NCBI GenBank assembly: GCA_017419405.1
Contig: JAFOLH010000001.1
Location: 372,001 to 436,000, forward strand
DNA: 64,000 bases
DNA from: Renibacterium sp.
Lineage (GTDB): Bacteria > Actinomycetota > Actinomycetes > Actinomycetales > Micrococcaceae
Direction of reading: 5' to 3'
In this document: positions 1-7,235 of the stretch, piece by piece
Layout of the letters: every line of letters starts with the position of its first letter
How positions within the stretch are numbered: position 1 is the first letter of the stretch
Notes under the pieces: model-generated
Database searches by the model: none
What the model saw: the letters and a program-made list of their open reading frames with translations, nothing else
Told to the model about the DNA's origin: nothing
Made by a program: the position numbers and the translations under genes

Positions 1-340
1 GCAGCCCGGTCAGGATGATCAGCAGCCCGACGAGCAGGAAGGCGCCGACGGCCGCGGGCCAACCGCCGTCGACGGTGCCGGTGCTGACCAGCAGCGCCGC
101 ACCCGGGGTGGACCAGGCCAAGGTGATCGGAAGCCGGCTGCGCCAGGCGAGGAAGACGATGCCGAGCCCGAAGGCCACGGTCAACGCGAGCAGCCCCGAT
201 GCGGCTTGTGCGTCGTTGGCGCCCACTGCGTGCAGACCGGCGAGCACCACCGCGAAAGAGGAAGTGAAACCGACCAATGCGGTGACGATTCCGGCAACCA
301 CTGGACGCGAAAGGCTAGGGCTCAGGGTACTTGCGGGCAT
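1..340 (-). CDS. benE: BenE-family benzoate/H+ symporter, N-terminal part (gene runs off the window)
   Basis: Reading the minus strand from an ATG at 340 gives 113 codons open to the window edge. The protein begins MPASTLSPSLSRPVVAGIVT, is very hydrophobic, and contains the stretch LPITLAWSTPGAALL typical of the BenE family of aromatic-acid/proton symporters in the inner membrane. At least three membrane segments are visible in this N-terminal third. The plus-strand reading frame over the same bases has no membrane or domain character and is a shadow. No benzoate catabolic gene is visible here, so the substrate is inferred from the family only. Confidence 0.8.
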   Translation of the reverse strand, partial: MPASTLSPSLSRPVVAGIVTALVGFTSSFAVVLAGLHAVGANDAQAASGLLALTVAFGLGIVFLAWRSRLPITLAWSTPGAALLVSTGTVDGGWPAAVGAFLLVGLLIILTGL

Positions 341-463
341 GCTGGATCCTCGGGTCAGATCGATCGGTTCGGAACGATCCTAGGCCCTAGCCGCTGCGAA
401 ACAAGTGCCGGCTAAGCATTTTTGGCCGCAATTCGGGGCCGCACGACGGGGCACAGCCGAGAG

Positions 464-497
464 GGGGGACAGTTGAGGAGGGGGGACAGTTGAGGAG
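464..497. repeat. two exact tandem copies of a 17-bp unit
   Basis: The unit GGGGGACAGTTGAGGAG occurs at 464-480 and 481-497, followed by a degraded third copy (GGGTGCAGTTGGCGG) from 498. It lies between the start of the BenE gene and the end of the antitoxin-like gene. No function can be assigned. Confidence 0.8.
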
Positions 498-530
498 GGG
501 TGCAGTTGGCGGGGGACCGGTTAAACGCCA

Positions 531-569
531 AAGGTGCCGGCGTCGCCTCTCGGCGGTGCCGGCACCCCT
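531..569 (-). terminator. probable terminator of the antitoxin-like gene
   Basis: GGTGCCGGC (533-541) pairs with GCCGGCACC (558-566) across a 16-nt loop. On the minus strand the hairpin follows the stop codon at 593 by about 25 nt and is followed by TTTGGCGTTT. Confidence 0.55.
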
Positions 570-592
570 TTGACAAATCGTGGAACCGGGTC

Positions 593-862
593 TCAGCCCT
601 GCTGCGCTTCGCCTTCCGGCGCCGCTTCAGCGGCAGGAGGTGCTTCTGCCGGAGCTTCCGGGGCAGCTTCGGCGTTTCCACCGGAAAGCTTGTCCACGAG
701 ACCTCCGACAGTGCTCTGAACCGAGTCGATTTGGTCTTTGAACTTGTCACCGGTCTTGCTGTCGATGAAATCGCCAGCCTTCTCGATGCCGTCCTTGATG
801 GCGTCTTTATTGCCACCGACCAAATCCCCGGCTTTGCCCTTGATTTCGTCAAATAAACCCAC
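593..862 (-). CDS. small Rv0909/MT0933-like antitoxin-family protein
   Basis: An 89-residue hydrophilic protein. The N-terminus, (V)GLFDEIKGKAGDLVGGN, and the following amphipathic, Lys/Asp-rich segment resemble the actinobacterial family named after the antitoxin of Rv0909/MT0933, also seen as CsbD-like stress proteins. The C-terminal 30 residues are Ala/Glu/Pro-rich and probably disordered. The GTG at 862 is chosen because AGGAGG at 873-868 lies 5 nt upstream of it. A GTG two codons earlier (868) would overlap that ribosome site. No toxin gene is adjacent, so an antitoxin role is doubtful and a stress or structural role is equally possible. A TAGGAT box at 914-909 on this strand is a candidate promoter. 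Confidence 0.65.
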   Translation of the reverse strand: MGLFDEIKGKAGDLVGGNKDAIKDGIEKAGDFIDSKTGDKFKDQIDSVQSTVGGLVDKLSGGNAEAAPEAPAEAPPAAEAAPEGEAQQG

Positions 863-908
863 GGGCACCTCCTTTCGATTACCGGAGCCAGATCGCTCCT
901 CTGCATTG

Positions 909-914
909 ATCCTA
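909..914 (-). promoter_or_regulatory. candidate -10 box for the antitoxin-like gene
   Basis: TAGGAT on the minus strand, about 47 nt before the GTG start. It matches the TANNNT -10 form seen repeatedly in this window. No clear -35 is visible. Confidence 0.35.
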
Positions 915-1007
915 GTCCGCGGGCTGCGGGCATTGCTAGAGCCTGTCGCAGATCTTCGCGGAAGTACGCCGAGGGCGAATGTGAAAGGATTGGATCGCCG
1001 AAGGCAC

Positions 1008-1049
1008 CCGGACGAGGTGCGCCGTACCCGGCCAGCGACAAGACGGCGC
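1008..1049 (+). promoter_or_regulatory. guanidine-III riboswitch (ykkC-III class)
   Basis: The 42 nt begin CCGGACGAGGTGCGCCGTA, continue CCCGGCCAGCGACAAG and end ACGGCGC. This is nearly base-for-base the guanidine-III aptamer consensus: CCGG pairs with CCGG, and GCGCCGT forms the pseudoknot with ACGGCGC. The Shine-Dalgarno AAGGAG (1050-1055) starts at the base after the pseudoknot strand, and the ATG of the SMR exporter is at 1062. The layout therefore suggests translational control, with guanidine binding changing access to the ribosome site. Confidence 0.93.
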
Positions 1050-1061
1050 AAGGAGTGAATC

Positions 1062-1376
1062 ATGGCATGGATTATTTTGGTGATTTCCGGCGTCCTGGAA
1101 GCGGTGTGGGCAACGGCCCTGGGCAAGTCCGAAGGGTTCAGCAAGCTCTGGCCAAGCGTCGTCTTCGGGGTCTCGGTCACTGCGAGCATGATCGGCTTGG
1201 CCTGGGCGATGCGCACGCTGCCGGTGGGTACCGCTTATGCGGTGTGGGTGGGCATCGGCGCGGTATTGACCGTGGCCTATGCCATGCTGACTGGGACTGA
1301 GACCGTGTCCTTGCTCAAGATCCTCTTGCTGCTGGGCATCGTGGGCTGCGTGATCGGGCTCAAACTGTTGCACTGA
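1062..1376 (+). CDS. gdx: SMR-family guanidinium exporter (Gdx/SugE type)
   Basis: A 104-residue four-helix small multidrug resistance protein of the usual SMR length. Visible marks are the conserved membrane glutamate E13 in helix 1 and the Gdx-like stretch VWATALGKSEGF (W16, K22). Helices 2-4 contain the usual Gly/Val-rich packing and the C-terminus is short (GLKLLH). SMR dimers exchange protons for cations across the inner membrane. The Gdx branch exports guanidinium rather than broad drugs, and the guanidine-III riboswitch directly upstream makes that assignment strong. It stands alone, with a bidirectional terminator about 95 nt downstream. The other open frame at 1055-1300 is a shadow. 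Confidence 0.93.
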   Translation: MAWIILVISGVLEAVWATALGKSEGFSKLWPSVVFGVSVTASMIGLAWAMRTLPVGTAYAVWVGIGAVLTVAYAMLTGTETVSLLKILLLLGIVGCVIGLKLLH

Positions 1377-1468
1377 TCTGCTGCACCCTCGGGCGTGGGT
1401 CGAGGTGTGCTCGGGGCGCGGACGTTATCGGATCAAGCCGATCGTGGGCTAGAGACCAGGTTAAACGA

Positions 1469-1504
1469 GTGCGGCCCCGGTGTTTCAACCGGGGCCGCAC
1501 TTTT
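1469..1504. terminator. bidirectional terminator between gdx and the tRNA cluster
   Basis: GTGCGGCCCCGGT (1469-1481) pairs with ACCGGGGCCGCAC (1488-1500) and is followed by TTTT on the plus strand. It lies downstream of gdx on plus and just beyond the 3' end of tRNA-Val on minus, so it probably serves both. Confidence 0.85.
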
Positions 1505-1506
1505 GG

Positions 1507-1578
1507 TGGGCGATACTGGGATCGAACCAGTGACCTCTTCCGTGTCAGGGAAGCGCGCTACCGCTGCGCCAATCGCCC
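1507..1578 (-). tRNA. tRNA-Val (anticodon GAC)
   Basis: Cloverleaf on the minus strand. The acceptor GGGCGAT pairs with ATCGCCC plus discriminator A. The D arm is GGCGCAGCGGTAGCGC, the anticodon stem-loop CTTCC-CTGACAC-GGAAG gives GAC, and the T arm is ACTGGTTCGATCCCAGT. The bases after the discriminator happen to read CCA. Confidence 0.97.
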
Positions 1579-1608
1579 AAAAACAGTCGTGCACACATGC
1601 AGCACTCG

Positions 1609-1679
1609 AGGTGGGAACGGGATTCGAACCCGTGTACGCGGCTTTGCAGGCCGCTGCCTCGCCTCTCGGCCACCCCACC
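1609..1679 (-). tRNA. tRNA-Cys (anticodon GCA)
   Basis: Minus-strand cloverleaf. The acceptor GGTGGGG pairs with TCCCACC (one G-U pair). The anticodon loop CTGCAAA gives GCA, and the T loop is GGTTCGAATCC. It is the middle member of a Gly-Cys-Val cluster transcribed toward 1500. Confidence 0.97.
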
Positions 1680-1748
1680 GTGTTGTCAAACTCCGGAACA
1701 ATTAGACTAGCTAACCGTTGAACCGGGCACGATCGACAGTTTCCTGCG

Positions 1749-1820
1749 AGCGGATGACGAGATTCGAACTCGCGACCCTCACCTTGGCAAGGTGATGCTC
1801 TACCACTGAGCCACATCCGC
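1749..1820 (-). tRNA. tRNA-Gly (anticodon GCC)
   Basis: Minus-strand cloverleaf. The acceptor GCGGATG pairs with CATCCGC. The anticodon loop TTGCCAA gives GCC, and the T arm is GCGAGTTCGAATCTCGT. It is first in the minus-strand tRNA cluster, 70 nt before tRNA-Cys. Confidence 0.97.
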
Positions 1821-2172
1821 AGAAGGAACCAGTTTGCACTGTGATTCCGGGTTTTTCGAGCCGGCCGAGTGGCCTTTTCGAAGAACATTTCCTCGTGTTC
1901 CTGCGAGTAAAAACTCTATAGGACGATCGGGCAAACGCAAAATCCGCATTTCGGCAGAGTGTCGGGCTGCCGGAAATTTCCCGGAATGACGCGGATTCCG
2001 CCGACGTCGACAAGAAATTTCCGGGATTTTGCCGAAACCACGGCTTCGGCCTGCTGCGGAGTGTGCCGGGATCGGGGCCGGCGTCGGTGAGCCAGAAGCG
2101 TCGCACGGCGCGCGCAAATTCCCCGATTAGGCGCTGGGCCGAGAAATCCGCTACGATCTTTTAGCAGCTTGC
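1821..2172. other. gene-free stretch between divergent tRNA units
   Basis: No credible gene is seen; the open frames here lack ribosome sites and domain character. The region is locally AT-richer. It carries a loose inverted repeat around GGAAATTTCCCGG (about 1974) and GAAATTTCCGGGA (about 2013). TACGAT at 2152-2157 is a possible -10 box for the plus-strand tRNA-Val. Confidence 0.6.
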
Positions 2173-2244
2173 GGGCGATTGGCGCAGTGGTAGCGCGCTT
2201 CGTTCACACCGAAGAGGTCACTGGTTCGAACCCAGTATCGCCCA
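2173..2244 (+). tRNA. tRNA-Val (anticodon CAC)
   Basis: Plus-strand cloverleaf with acceptor GGGCGAT/ATCGCCC and discriminator A. The anticodon stem CTTCG/CGAAG encloses TTCACAC, giving CAC. Its body is almost identical to the minus-strand tRNA-Val(GAC) outside the anticodon arm, so the two are paralogues facing away from each other. Confidence 0.96.
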
Positions 2245-2250
2245 CCGCAA

Positions 2251-2287
2251 CGAAAGGCCCCGGACTCAGGTCCGGGGCCTTTCGTTT
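2251..2287 (+). terminator. terminator of tRNA-Val(CAC)
   Basis: GAAAGGCCCCGGAC pairs with GTCCGGGGCCTTTC around a TCAG loop and is followed by GTTTTCC. This is a 14-bp intrinsic terminator 8 nt after the tRNA. Confidence 0.92.
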
Positions 2288-2395
2288 TCCGGCAGCAGGC
2301 CGGTCGAAAACTCGGCACTGGACGTCGCACGACTGTTATCGTGAGGCAATCACTCGGAGTCCGAACCCGAGGGCCAGCGAAGGAGCTGATCCCAG

Positions 2396-2719
2396 ATGAA
2401 ATACGCCCGCGCCCGATTGCTCGGCTACGGAGTGTTGATCTGCGCGCTGGGCGTGCTGTTCACCCTGGTGGCGACGAACCTCTCCGCTTACCTGTTCGGG
2501 CTGCTGGGCCGCCCGGATCCGATCGCCGGGGTACTCATCGACTATCTGATCACGCTCCTGCGGCTCGGCATGGTCCCGCTCGGCGCAATGCTGATTGCCG
2601 CCGGAATCGCGATCCACCTGCTCGATCGCGGCCGGGAAATCGAGGCGGCCGGCACCGGATCCGCGGAGCTGCCGAGCGCCGACGGCACCCCTTCGGACAA
2701 CCCGAAACCGATCGACTAA
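2396..2719 (+). CDS. small membrane protein of unknown function
   Basis: 107 residues. Two hydrophobic helices are visible at about 11-37 (LLGYGVLICALGVLFTLVA) and about 45-75 (IDYLITLLRLGMVPLGAML), followed by a polar, acidic C-terminal tail rich in Pro and Ser. GAAGGAG ends about 10 nt before the ATG and supports this start. I do not recognise the family. It lies 54 nt ahead of the dienelactone-hydrolase-like gene and may share its transcript. Topology suggests an integral membrane protein with the tail on one side. Confidence 0.7.
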   Translation: MKYARARLLGYGVLICALGVLFTLVATNLSAYLFGLLGRPDPIAGVLIDYLITLLRLGMVPLGAMLIAAGIAIHLLDRGREIEAAGTGSAELPSADGTPSDNPKPID

Positions 2720-2772
2720 ACACTCCGCCGGCCGTAGGGTTGGCAGCACGGGACGGAAGAAGGGCGGGCTCC

Positions 2773-3513
2773 ATGGGCCAGTGGATCGAGTTGGGCGGCC
2801 AGGCCGGCGAACTCGGCGGCAATCCGCAACTGCGCGGCTATCTCGCGACACCCGAGGGTGCAGGGCCTTGGCCCGGCGTGGTGATGATCCATGAAGCGAC
2901 CGGTCTCGACGCGATCCAAGAACGGCATGCCGAGCGTTTGGCGCGGGCCGGGTACCTGACCCTGGCCGCGGATCTCTACTCCGGCGGGAACATGCGCAGT
3001 TGTCTGGTGGCAACCATGAGGTCCTTGGTGCAGGGCCAGGGCCGGGCTTTCCAGGACATTGAAGCCTCCCGGCAATGGCTGTTGGCCAGCGCCGACTGCA
3101 CCGGGCAGACCGGAGTGATCGGATTCTGCATGGGTGGCGGGTTCGCCTTGCTGACCGCCAAAGACGGCCACGCCGTGGCGTCGGTGAACTACGGACGACT
3201 GCCCAAGACCGACGCGGCGCTCGCCGAAGCCCTGGCCGGCTCCTGCCCGATCGTGGCGAGTTACGGGGCCAAAGACCGTACCTTGCGCGGCGCCGCAACC
3301 CGGTTGGCGAAGGCGCTCGACGACGCTGGCGTGCCGCACCAGGTTACCGAGTATCCGGCGGCCGGACATGCCTTCCTCAATGACGAAAAATCCGGTCCCT
3401 GGATCATGCAGCCGCTGCTCGCGGTGCTCGGCATCGGCCCGGAGCCGGAATCCGCGGCAGTGGCCTGGCAACGGATCGAAGACTATTTCCAAGCGCACCT
3501 CAAAGCCGGTTGA
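2773..3513 (+). CDS. dienelactone hydrolase family protein
   Basis: A 246-residue cytoplasmic alpha/beta hydrolase of the usual family length. The expected Cys-His-Asp triad is present: C119 in the elbow GFCMGGG, D168 in GAKDRT and H199 in AAGHAF. E41 follows the early IHEATG motif, as in carboxymethylenebutenolidase. The family hydrolyses lactones such as dienelactone, but many actinobacterial members have unknown substrates and no aromatic-ring pathway lies nearby. The ATG at 2773 is chosen because the sequence before it loses homology. An upstream extension of the frame to 2341 overlaps the previous gene and is rejected. Confidence 0.88.
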   Translation: MGQWIELGGQAGELGGNPQLRGYLATPEGAGPWPGVVMIHEATGLDAIQERHAERLARAGYLTLAADLYSGGNMRSCLVATMRSLVQGQGRAFQDIEASRQWLLASADCTGQTGVIGFCMGGGFALLTAKDGHAVASVNYGRLPKTDAALAEALAGSCPIVASYGAKDRTLRGAATRLAKALDDAGVPHQVTEYPAAGHAFLNDEKSGPWIMQPLLAVLGIGPEPESAAVAWQRIEDYFQAHLKAG

Positions 3514-3544
3514 CCGGTTCCACGGACACCGGGCAGCATCGGTT

Positions 3545-3550
3545 TAGGCT
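3545..3550 (+). promoter_or_regulatory. -10 box TAGGCT of a leaderless gene
   Basis: TAGGCT ends 6 nt before the ATG at 3557. This places the predicted transcription start on or next to the start codon. Confidence 0.6.
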
Positions 3551-3556
3551 GATTCC

Positions 3557-4828
3557 ATGGTGGCCAGCGATGCACAAAAGACCCAGTATGCGACCGAACA
3601 CTGGTTCCGCGAACAAGGCCTGCCCTATTTCGTGCAGCCGAGAAACCGGGGCCGCCGGCTGTTGGCGCGCTGTGCGCCGATGCTGCTCTTCTTGGCGCTG
3701 TCATCCTTCGCCTGGTCGTTGTATGCGCACAGTTCGGCAATCCAGCTGATTTCCGACGAGGCGGACAGCGAGTTCGACCTCGGGCCCGGTCAAGCGGTGT
3801 TGCTGTTGTCGATGCCGATCGCGGTCGTGCTGCTGCCCGTGGTCCTGGCGATCGTCGGCCGGCGCTTCCTGGCCCGGCACCGGGGCTGGGCGCGGCTGGT
3901 CTCCGCGGGCGCCATCGTGACGCTGTTGCTGGTCAACCCGCTCGTGGCGATCGGCTCCCGCGAGTCGTCCTGGGGAATCGAGTTCTCGACCAATCTGATC
4001 ACCGTGCTCCTGGTGCTCGGTCTGGCCTGGTTGGGCATCGGTTCGTTTCTGGGCTGGAGCGTACGGGCTGCGGTCCGGCAGCTGTCCGCGATCTGGTTGC
4101 TCGCCGCGATCGCCTTGCCACTGCTCATGCTGGTGGTGATCTTCGCCTTCTATTCGCAAGAGACCTGGCAGATGACGGCGGGCTTGCAGCGCGGCCAGAT
4201 CTTCTGGTTGCTGGTGTTCCTGCTGGCCACCGGATTGCTCTTCGTGGTCTACAGCGCACGCAAGGAATTGCGCGATCTGCCGGCCAGCCTGACCGAAGAG
4301 AGCCGGGCGGAATTGCGTGGCGGGACCCCCTTGGCCCTGGTCGACGAGCTACCCGGGGGAGCCGGCGAAGGCTGGCAGGGGCTCAACCGCGCGGAGCGGG
4401 CGAATGTGGTCTGGGTGCTGGTGCTGGCGCAGTGTTTCCAGGTGTTGATCTTCGGATTGCTGGTGTTCAGTTTCCTGATGGTGCTCGCGATGCTCTCGGT
4501 TCCGGAGCCGCTGGCCGTGCAATGGAGCGGCCAAGCCGCAGTCCCGCTGCAGATGTTCGGGTTGAACCTGCCGATCGGGCAGGCCCCGGTCCGGGTATGC
4601 GCGTTCCTGGCGGCGATCGCGGCCCTGAATTTCGTGGTTTCGGTCAATTCGAGCAAGGCCTACCGGGATGCGTTCTTCGATCCGCTGATCGAACAGACCA
4701 GCCGGGCGCTCGCGGTGCATGCCGCATACCAGAGCCGTTTCTGCCGCCCCGAACCGGGTCCCGACGCACCGCAGGATCCGGTGCGGAAGCCCGGGCTGTC
4801 GGCACCGGATGACATAGTTGATGCATGA
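3557..4828 (+). CDS. multi-pass membrane protein of unknown function
   Basis: 423 residues. A polar N-terminus of about 35 residues contains HWFREQGLPYFVQPRNRGRR. Hydrophobic helices follow near residues 40-58, 78-100, 112-130, 143-165, 175-205 and 213-230. A soluble loop holds LPASLTEESRAELRGGTPLALVDELPGG, followed by further helices near 290-320 and 340-365 and a charged C-terminus. I recognise no transport or enzyme motif. The start has no ribosome site but a TAGGCT box sits 6 nt ahead, so translation is probably leaderless. Its stop overlaps the start of the PD-(D/E)XK-like gene by 4 nt (ATGA), so the two are translationally coupled and may act together. Confidence 0.75.
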   Translation: MVASDAQKTQYATEHWFREQGLPYFVQPRNRGRRLLARCAPMLLFLALSSFAWSLYAHSSAIQLISDEADSEFDLGPGQAVLLLSMPIAVVLLPVVLAIVGRRFLARHRGWARLVSAGAIVTLLLVNPLVAIGSRESSWGIEFSTNLITVLLVLGLAWLGIGSFLGWSVRAAVRQLSAIWLLAAIALPLLMLVVIFAFYSQETWQMTAGLQRGQIFWLLVFLLATGLLFVVYSARKELRDLPASLTEESRAELRGGTPLALVDELPGGAGEGWQGLNRAERANVVWVLVLAQCFQVLIFGLLVFSFLMVLAMLSVPEPLAVQWSGQAAVPLQMFGLNLPIGQAPVRVCAFLAAIAALNFVVSVNSSKAYRDAFFDPLIEQTSRALAVHAAYQSRFCRPEPGPDAPQDPVRKPGLSAPDDIVDA

Positions 4829-5670
4829 CCCAGCCTGCCCTAGCCCACGCCACCGACTTCGGCCGGATGTATGCCCGCTCCCTCGCCGAGGCACCTTCGG
4901 TGCCGTCGATCACTACGGTGATCGGGCTGCAGGCGATCGATCTGGACGGCTGGATCGGCTATATGGCGGCGAAGGCGCTGGCCGACCACCCGGGGCTGCC
5001 GGAAGCTGCTGGCCGAAGCGAGAAGTTGCGTCCGTTGATCCGGGAAGCCGCGAATGCCGCAGCTTCGTTCCGGGACGCGGCCGCAGAACGCGGGGACCGG
5101 GTGCATTTCTACGCGGAACAAGTCTCACTGCGGGCCTTGGACCGGGAACATGAACTGGAACGGGCCCGGGAACAACTGGCGGAGCGCGGCGAGTCCGGAT
5201 ATGCGGACCGCTTCGACGCTTGGTGGAAAGACTATGCGGTTCAGCCGCTGGCGCCCGAGGTGACGGTCTGGAACCGCACTGTGGGCTATGCCGGCACCTT
5301 GGACCTGGTGGCCCGGATCGCCGGGCGCCTGGTGCTGATCGATTTCAAAACCAAAGGCACCGACCGCAACGGCCAGGTCAAAGCGCTGGACCCCAAGGTG
5401 GTGATGCAGCTGGTCGCCGGGATGAAGGCCGAAGAAAGCCTGCTCGACGCTGCTGCGGGCCAATGGGAGGAATGGCGGTACGGCGGTGATCCGTTGCTGC
5501 TCGCGGTGGCGATCGGCGAGACCGAGGTCCGGCCGATGCGCGCCAACCCGGACGTGCTGCCGCAGCAGTGGTACAAGTTCTGCGCGTTGCGCCGGCTCTG
5601 GGAGCGCAATGCGGATGCGGCCGGTGCCGGGACCCCGCTGCTGCCGGTGGCACCGCCGCCGGTCCGCTGA
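4825..5670 (+). CDS. PD-(D/E)XK nuclease-superfamily-like protein
   Basis: 281 residues. The centre carries the arrangement of the PD-(D/E)XK fold: E145 (PEVTVWN), D160 in GYAGTLDLV and D173-x-K175 in LVLIDFKTKG. The following helix holds a conserved Gln (Q191 region, VVMQLVAGMKAE) typical of RecB-like nucleases. The N-terminal 130 residues are mostly helical and charged. The family includes nucleases of repair and defence as well as inactive members, and the DNA or RNA substrate cannot be told. The gene overlaps the membrane-protein gene upstream by 4 nt. No methylase, helicase or toxin is adjacent, so a restriction or CRISPR-like role is not supported. Confidence 0.65.
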   Translation: MTQPALAHATDFGRMYARSLAEAPSVPSITTVIGLQAIDLDGWIGYMAAKALADHPGLPEAAGRSEKLRPLIREAANAAASFRDAAAERGDRVHFYAEQVSLRALDREHELERAREQLAERGESGYADRFDAWWKDYAVQPLAPEVTVWNRTVGYAGTLDLVARIAGRLVLIDFKTKGTDRNGQVKALDPKVVMQLVAGMKAEESLLDAAAGQWEEWRYGGDPLLLAVAIGETEVRPMRANPDVLPQQWYKFCALRRLWERNADAAGAGTPLLPVAPPPVR

Positions 5671-5745
5671 AGCCGGTGCCGCCGGTGCCGTGCGCCGACT
5701 AGAATCAATTGACGGTTCACAACGAGCAGACAGGGTTCTACGGGC

Positions 5746-6315
5746 ATGGCCATTCTGGAAATACGGATCATGGGGGACCCGGTGCTGCGCACTGCGGCCG
5801 AGCCGGTGACCGAGTTCGGGCCCGAGCTGGCCAAGCTCGTTGCGGACATGTTCGAAACCATGGACGACGTCGACGGCGCCGGTTTGGCGGCCCCGCAAGT
5901 GGGCGTCGGCAAGCGGATTTTCACCTATCGGGTGGCTGAAGCCTCGGGTTACGTCATCAATCCGGTGATCGAAAACGGCGAAGTGCTCCAGGAATCCGGC
6001 GCCGAAGGCTGCCTCTCGGTGCCCGGACTGGGGTTCGGAGTGCCCCGATGGCAGCGCAGCGTGGTGCGTGGCGTGGATTTGGCCGGCGAGCCGGTTCTGA
6101 TCGAAGCGGAAGGCATGCTGGCGCGTTGCATGCAGCATGAAACAGACCATTTGGCCGGCAGCCTGTTCATCGACCGGCTCAGCGGGGAGGACCGCCGGGA
6201 CGCGATGCGGAGCATCCGGCACGCCCGGTTCGATCAGCTGACCGCCAAGACCAATGCCCACCGGGCGCAAACCGTGGGCTCGAGCTTCGGCTCGAGTTTC
6301 GGAGGCCAGGCGTGA
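5746..6315 (+). CDS. def: peptide deformylase
   Basis: A 189-residue metalloenzyme that removes the N-formyl group from nascent proteins. All three signature motifs are present: GAGLAAPQV (44-52), EGCLS with metal-binding Cys89 (87-91), and QHETDH (130-135) supplying His131, His135 and catalytic Glu132. The C-terminal tail is longer than in E. coli and ends in a Gly/Ser-rich stretch. fmt follows with a 4-nt GTGA overlap, so formylation and deformylation genes are coupled. A TAGAAT box at 5700-5705, about 40 nt upstream, is a plausible promoter for the def-fmt-rsmB-rpe run. Confidence 0.97.
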   Translation: MAILEIRIMGDPVLRTAAEPVTEFGPELAKLVADMFETMDDVDGAGLAAPQVGVGKRIFTYRVAEASGYVINPVIENGEVLQESGAEGCLSVPGLGFGVPRWQRSVVRGVDLAGEPVLIEAEGMLARCMQHETDHLAGSLFIDRLSGEDRRDAMRSIRHARFDQLTAKTNAHRAQTVGSSFGSSFGGQA

Positions 6316-7235
6316 GGGTGCTCTTCGCCGGCACCCCTGCGGTGGCCCTGCCCGCGCTCGAGGAACTCCGGGCTGCGGGATTCTCGGTGGTCGGTGTGCT
6401 GACCAGACCGGATGCACCGGTCGGCCGGAAACGGATTTCGACCCCGTCCCCGGTGGCGGCGCGTGCTGCGGAACTGGGCTTGCCGGTGATCAAAGCAGCC
6501 CGCGTCGACGAGGCAGCGCAAGCCGCGATCGCCGCGCTGCGCCCGGATGTCGCCGCCATCGTCGCCTATGGGGCGATCGTTCCGCCGTCGGCCCTGGTGC
6601 TGCCCGAGCACGGTTGGATCAACCTGCATTTCTCGCTGCTTCCGGCCTGGCGCGGTGCTGCTCCGGTGCAGCACGCGGTGATCAACGGCGACGACCTGAC
6701 CGGTGCTTCCACGTTCCAGCTCGAGGCGGGTCTGGACACCGGGCCGGTTTTCGGCACGGTCACCGAGCCGATCCGCGCCGAGGACACCGGGTCCACCTTG
6801 CTCGACCGGCTCTCCCGTTCCGGCGCGGTGCTGCTCGCGCAGACCCTTGCCGCGATTGCGGACGGCTCGGCGGTCGCGATCGCCCAGTCCGGAACGGTCT
6901 CCTTGGCTCCGAAGCTCACCATCGAGGACGGGAAGATCGACTTCACCGCGCCGGCGTTGGCGATCAGCCGAAGAATCCGCGGGGTCACTGCGGAACCGGG
7001 GGCTTGGACGTGGTTGGACGGGCAACGCTTCAAAGTGGGCCAAGCGGTGCTGCGCCCGGACCAGCGGGACCTGCCGCCTGGCCGGTTGGCGGTGCTGGGC
7101 AAGTCGCTCCTGGTCGGCACCGGATCGCACGCGATAGAACTGCTGGCCGTGCAACCGGCCGGGAAAAAGATGATGAAGGCCGCCGATTGGTTGCGCGGGA
7201 TCGGAACGGTCGAGGGGATGGTATTCGGTGGATGA
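6312..7235 (+). CDS. fmt: methionyl-tRNA formyltransferase
   Basis: 307 residues. Transfers formyl from 10-formyl-tetrahydrofolate to Met-tRNA(fMet). The N-terminal Rossmann-type domain begins MRVLFAGTPAVALPAL. The catalytic set N104, H106 and D142 is present in WINLHFSLLPAWRG and GLDTGP. A C-terminal OB-like tRNA-binding domain spans about 205-307. The GTG start overlaps the def stop by 4 nt, and the 3' end overlaps the start of rsmB by 8 nt. Confidence 0.97.
   Translation: MRVLFAGTPAVALPALEELRAAGFSVVGVLTRPDAPVGRKRISTPSPVAARAAELGLPVIKAARVDEAAQAAIAALRPDVAAIVAYGAIVPPSALVLPEHGWINLHFSLLPAWRGAAPVQHAVINGDDLTGASTFQLEAGLDTGPVFGTVTEPIRAEDTGSTLLDRLSRSGAVLLAQTLAAIADGSAVAIAQSGTVSLAPKLTIEDGKIDFTAPALAISRRIRGVTAEPGAWTWLDGQRFKVGQAVLRPDQRDLPPGRLAVLGKSLLVGTGSHAIELLAVQPAGKKMMKAADWLRGIGTVEGMVFGG

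Noticed and set aside
593-862. Toxin-antitoxin pair
   Set aside because: The antitoxin-like protein has no toxin ORF beside it; both neighbours are transporters.
1711-2117. Minus-strand open frames across tRNA-Gly and the gap before tRNA-Val
   Set aside because: They read through a tRNA, have no ribosome site and no domain character.
1500-2245. tRNA attachment site of an integrated element
   Set aside because: No integrase, no partial tRNA copy elsewhere in the window and no shift in gene content next to the tRNAs.
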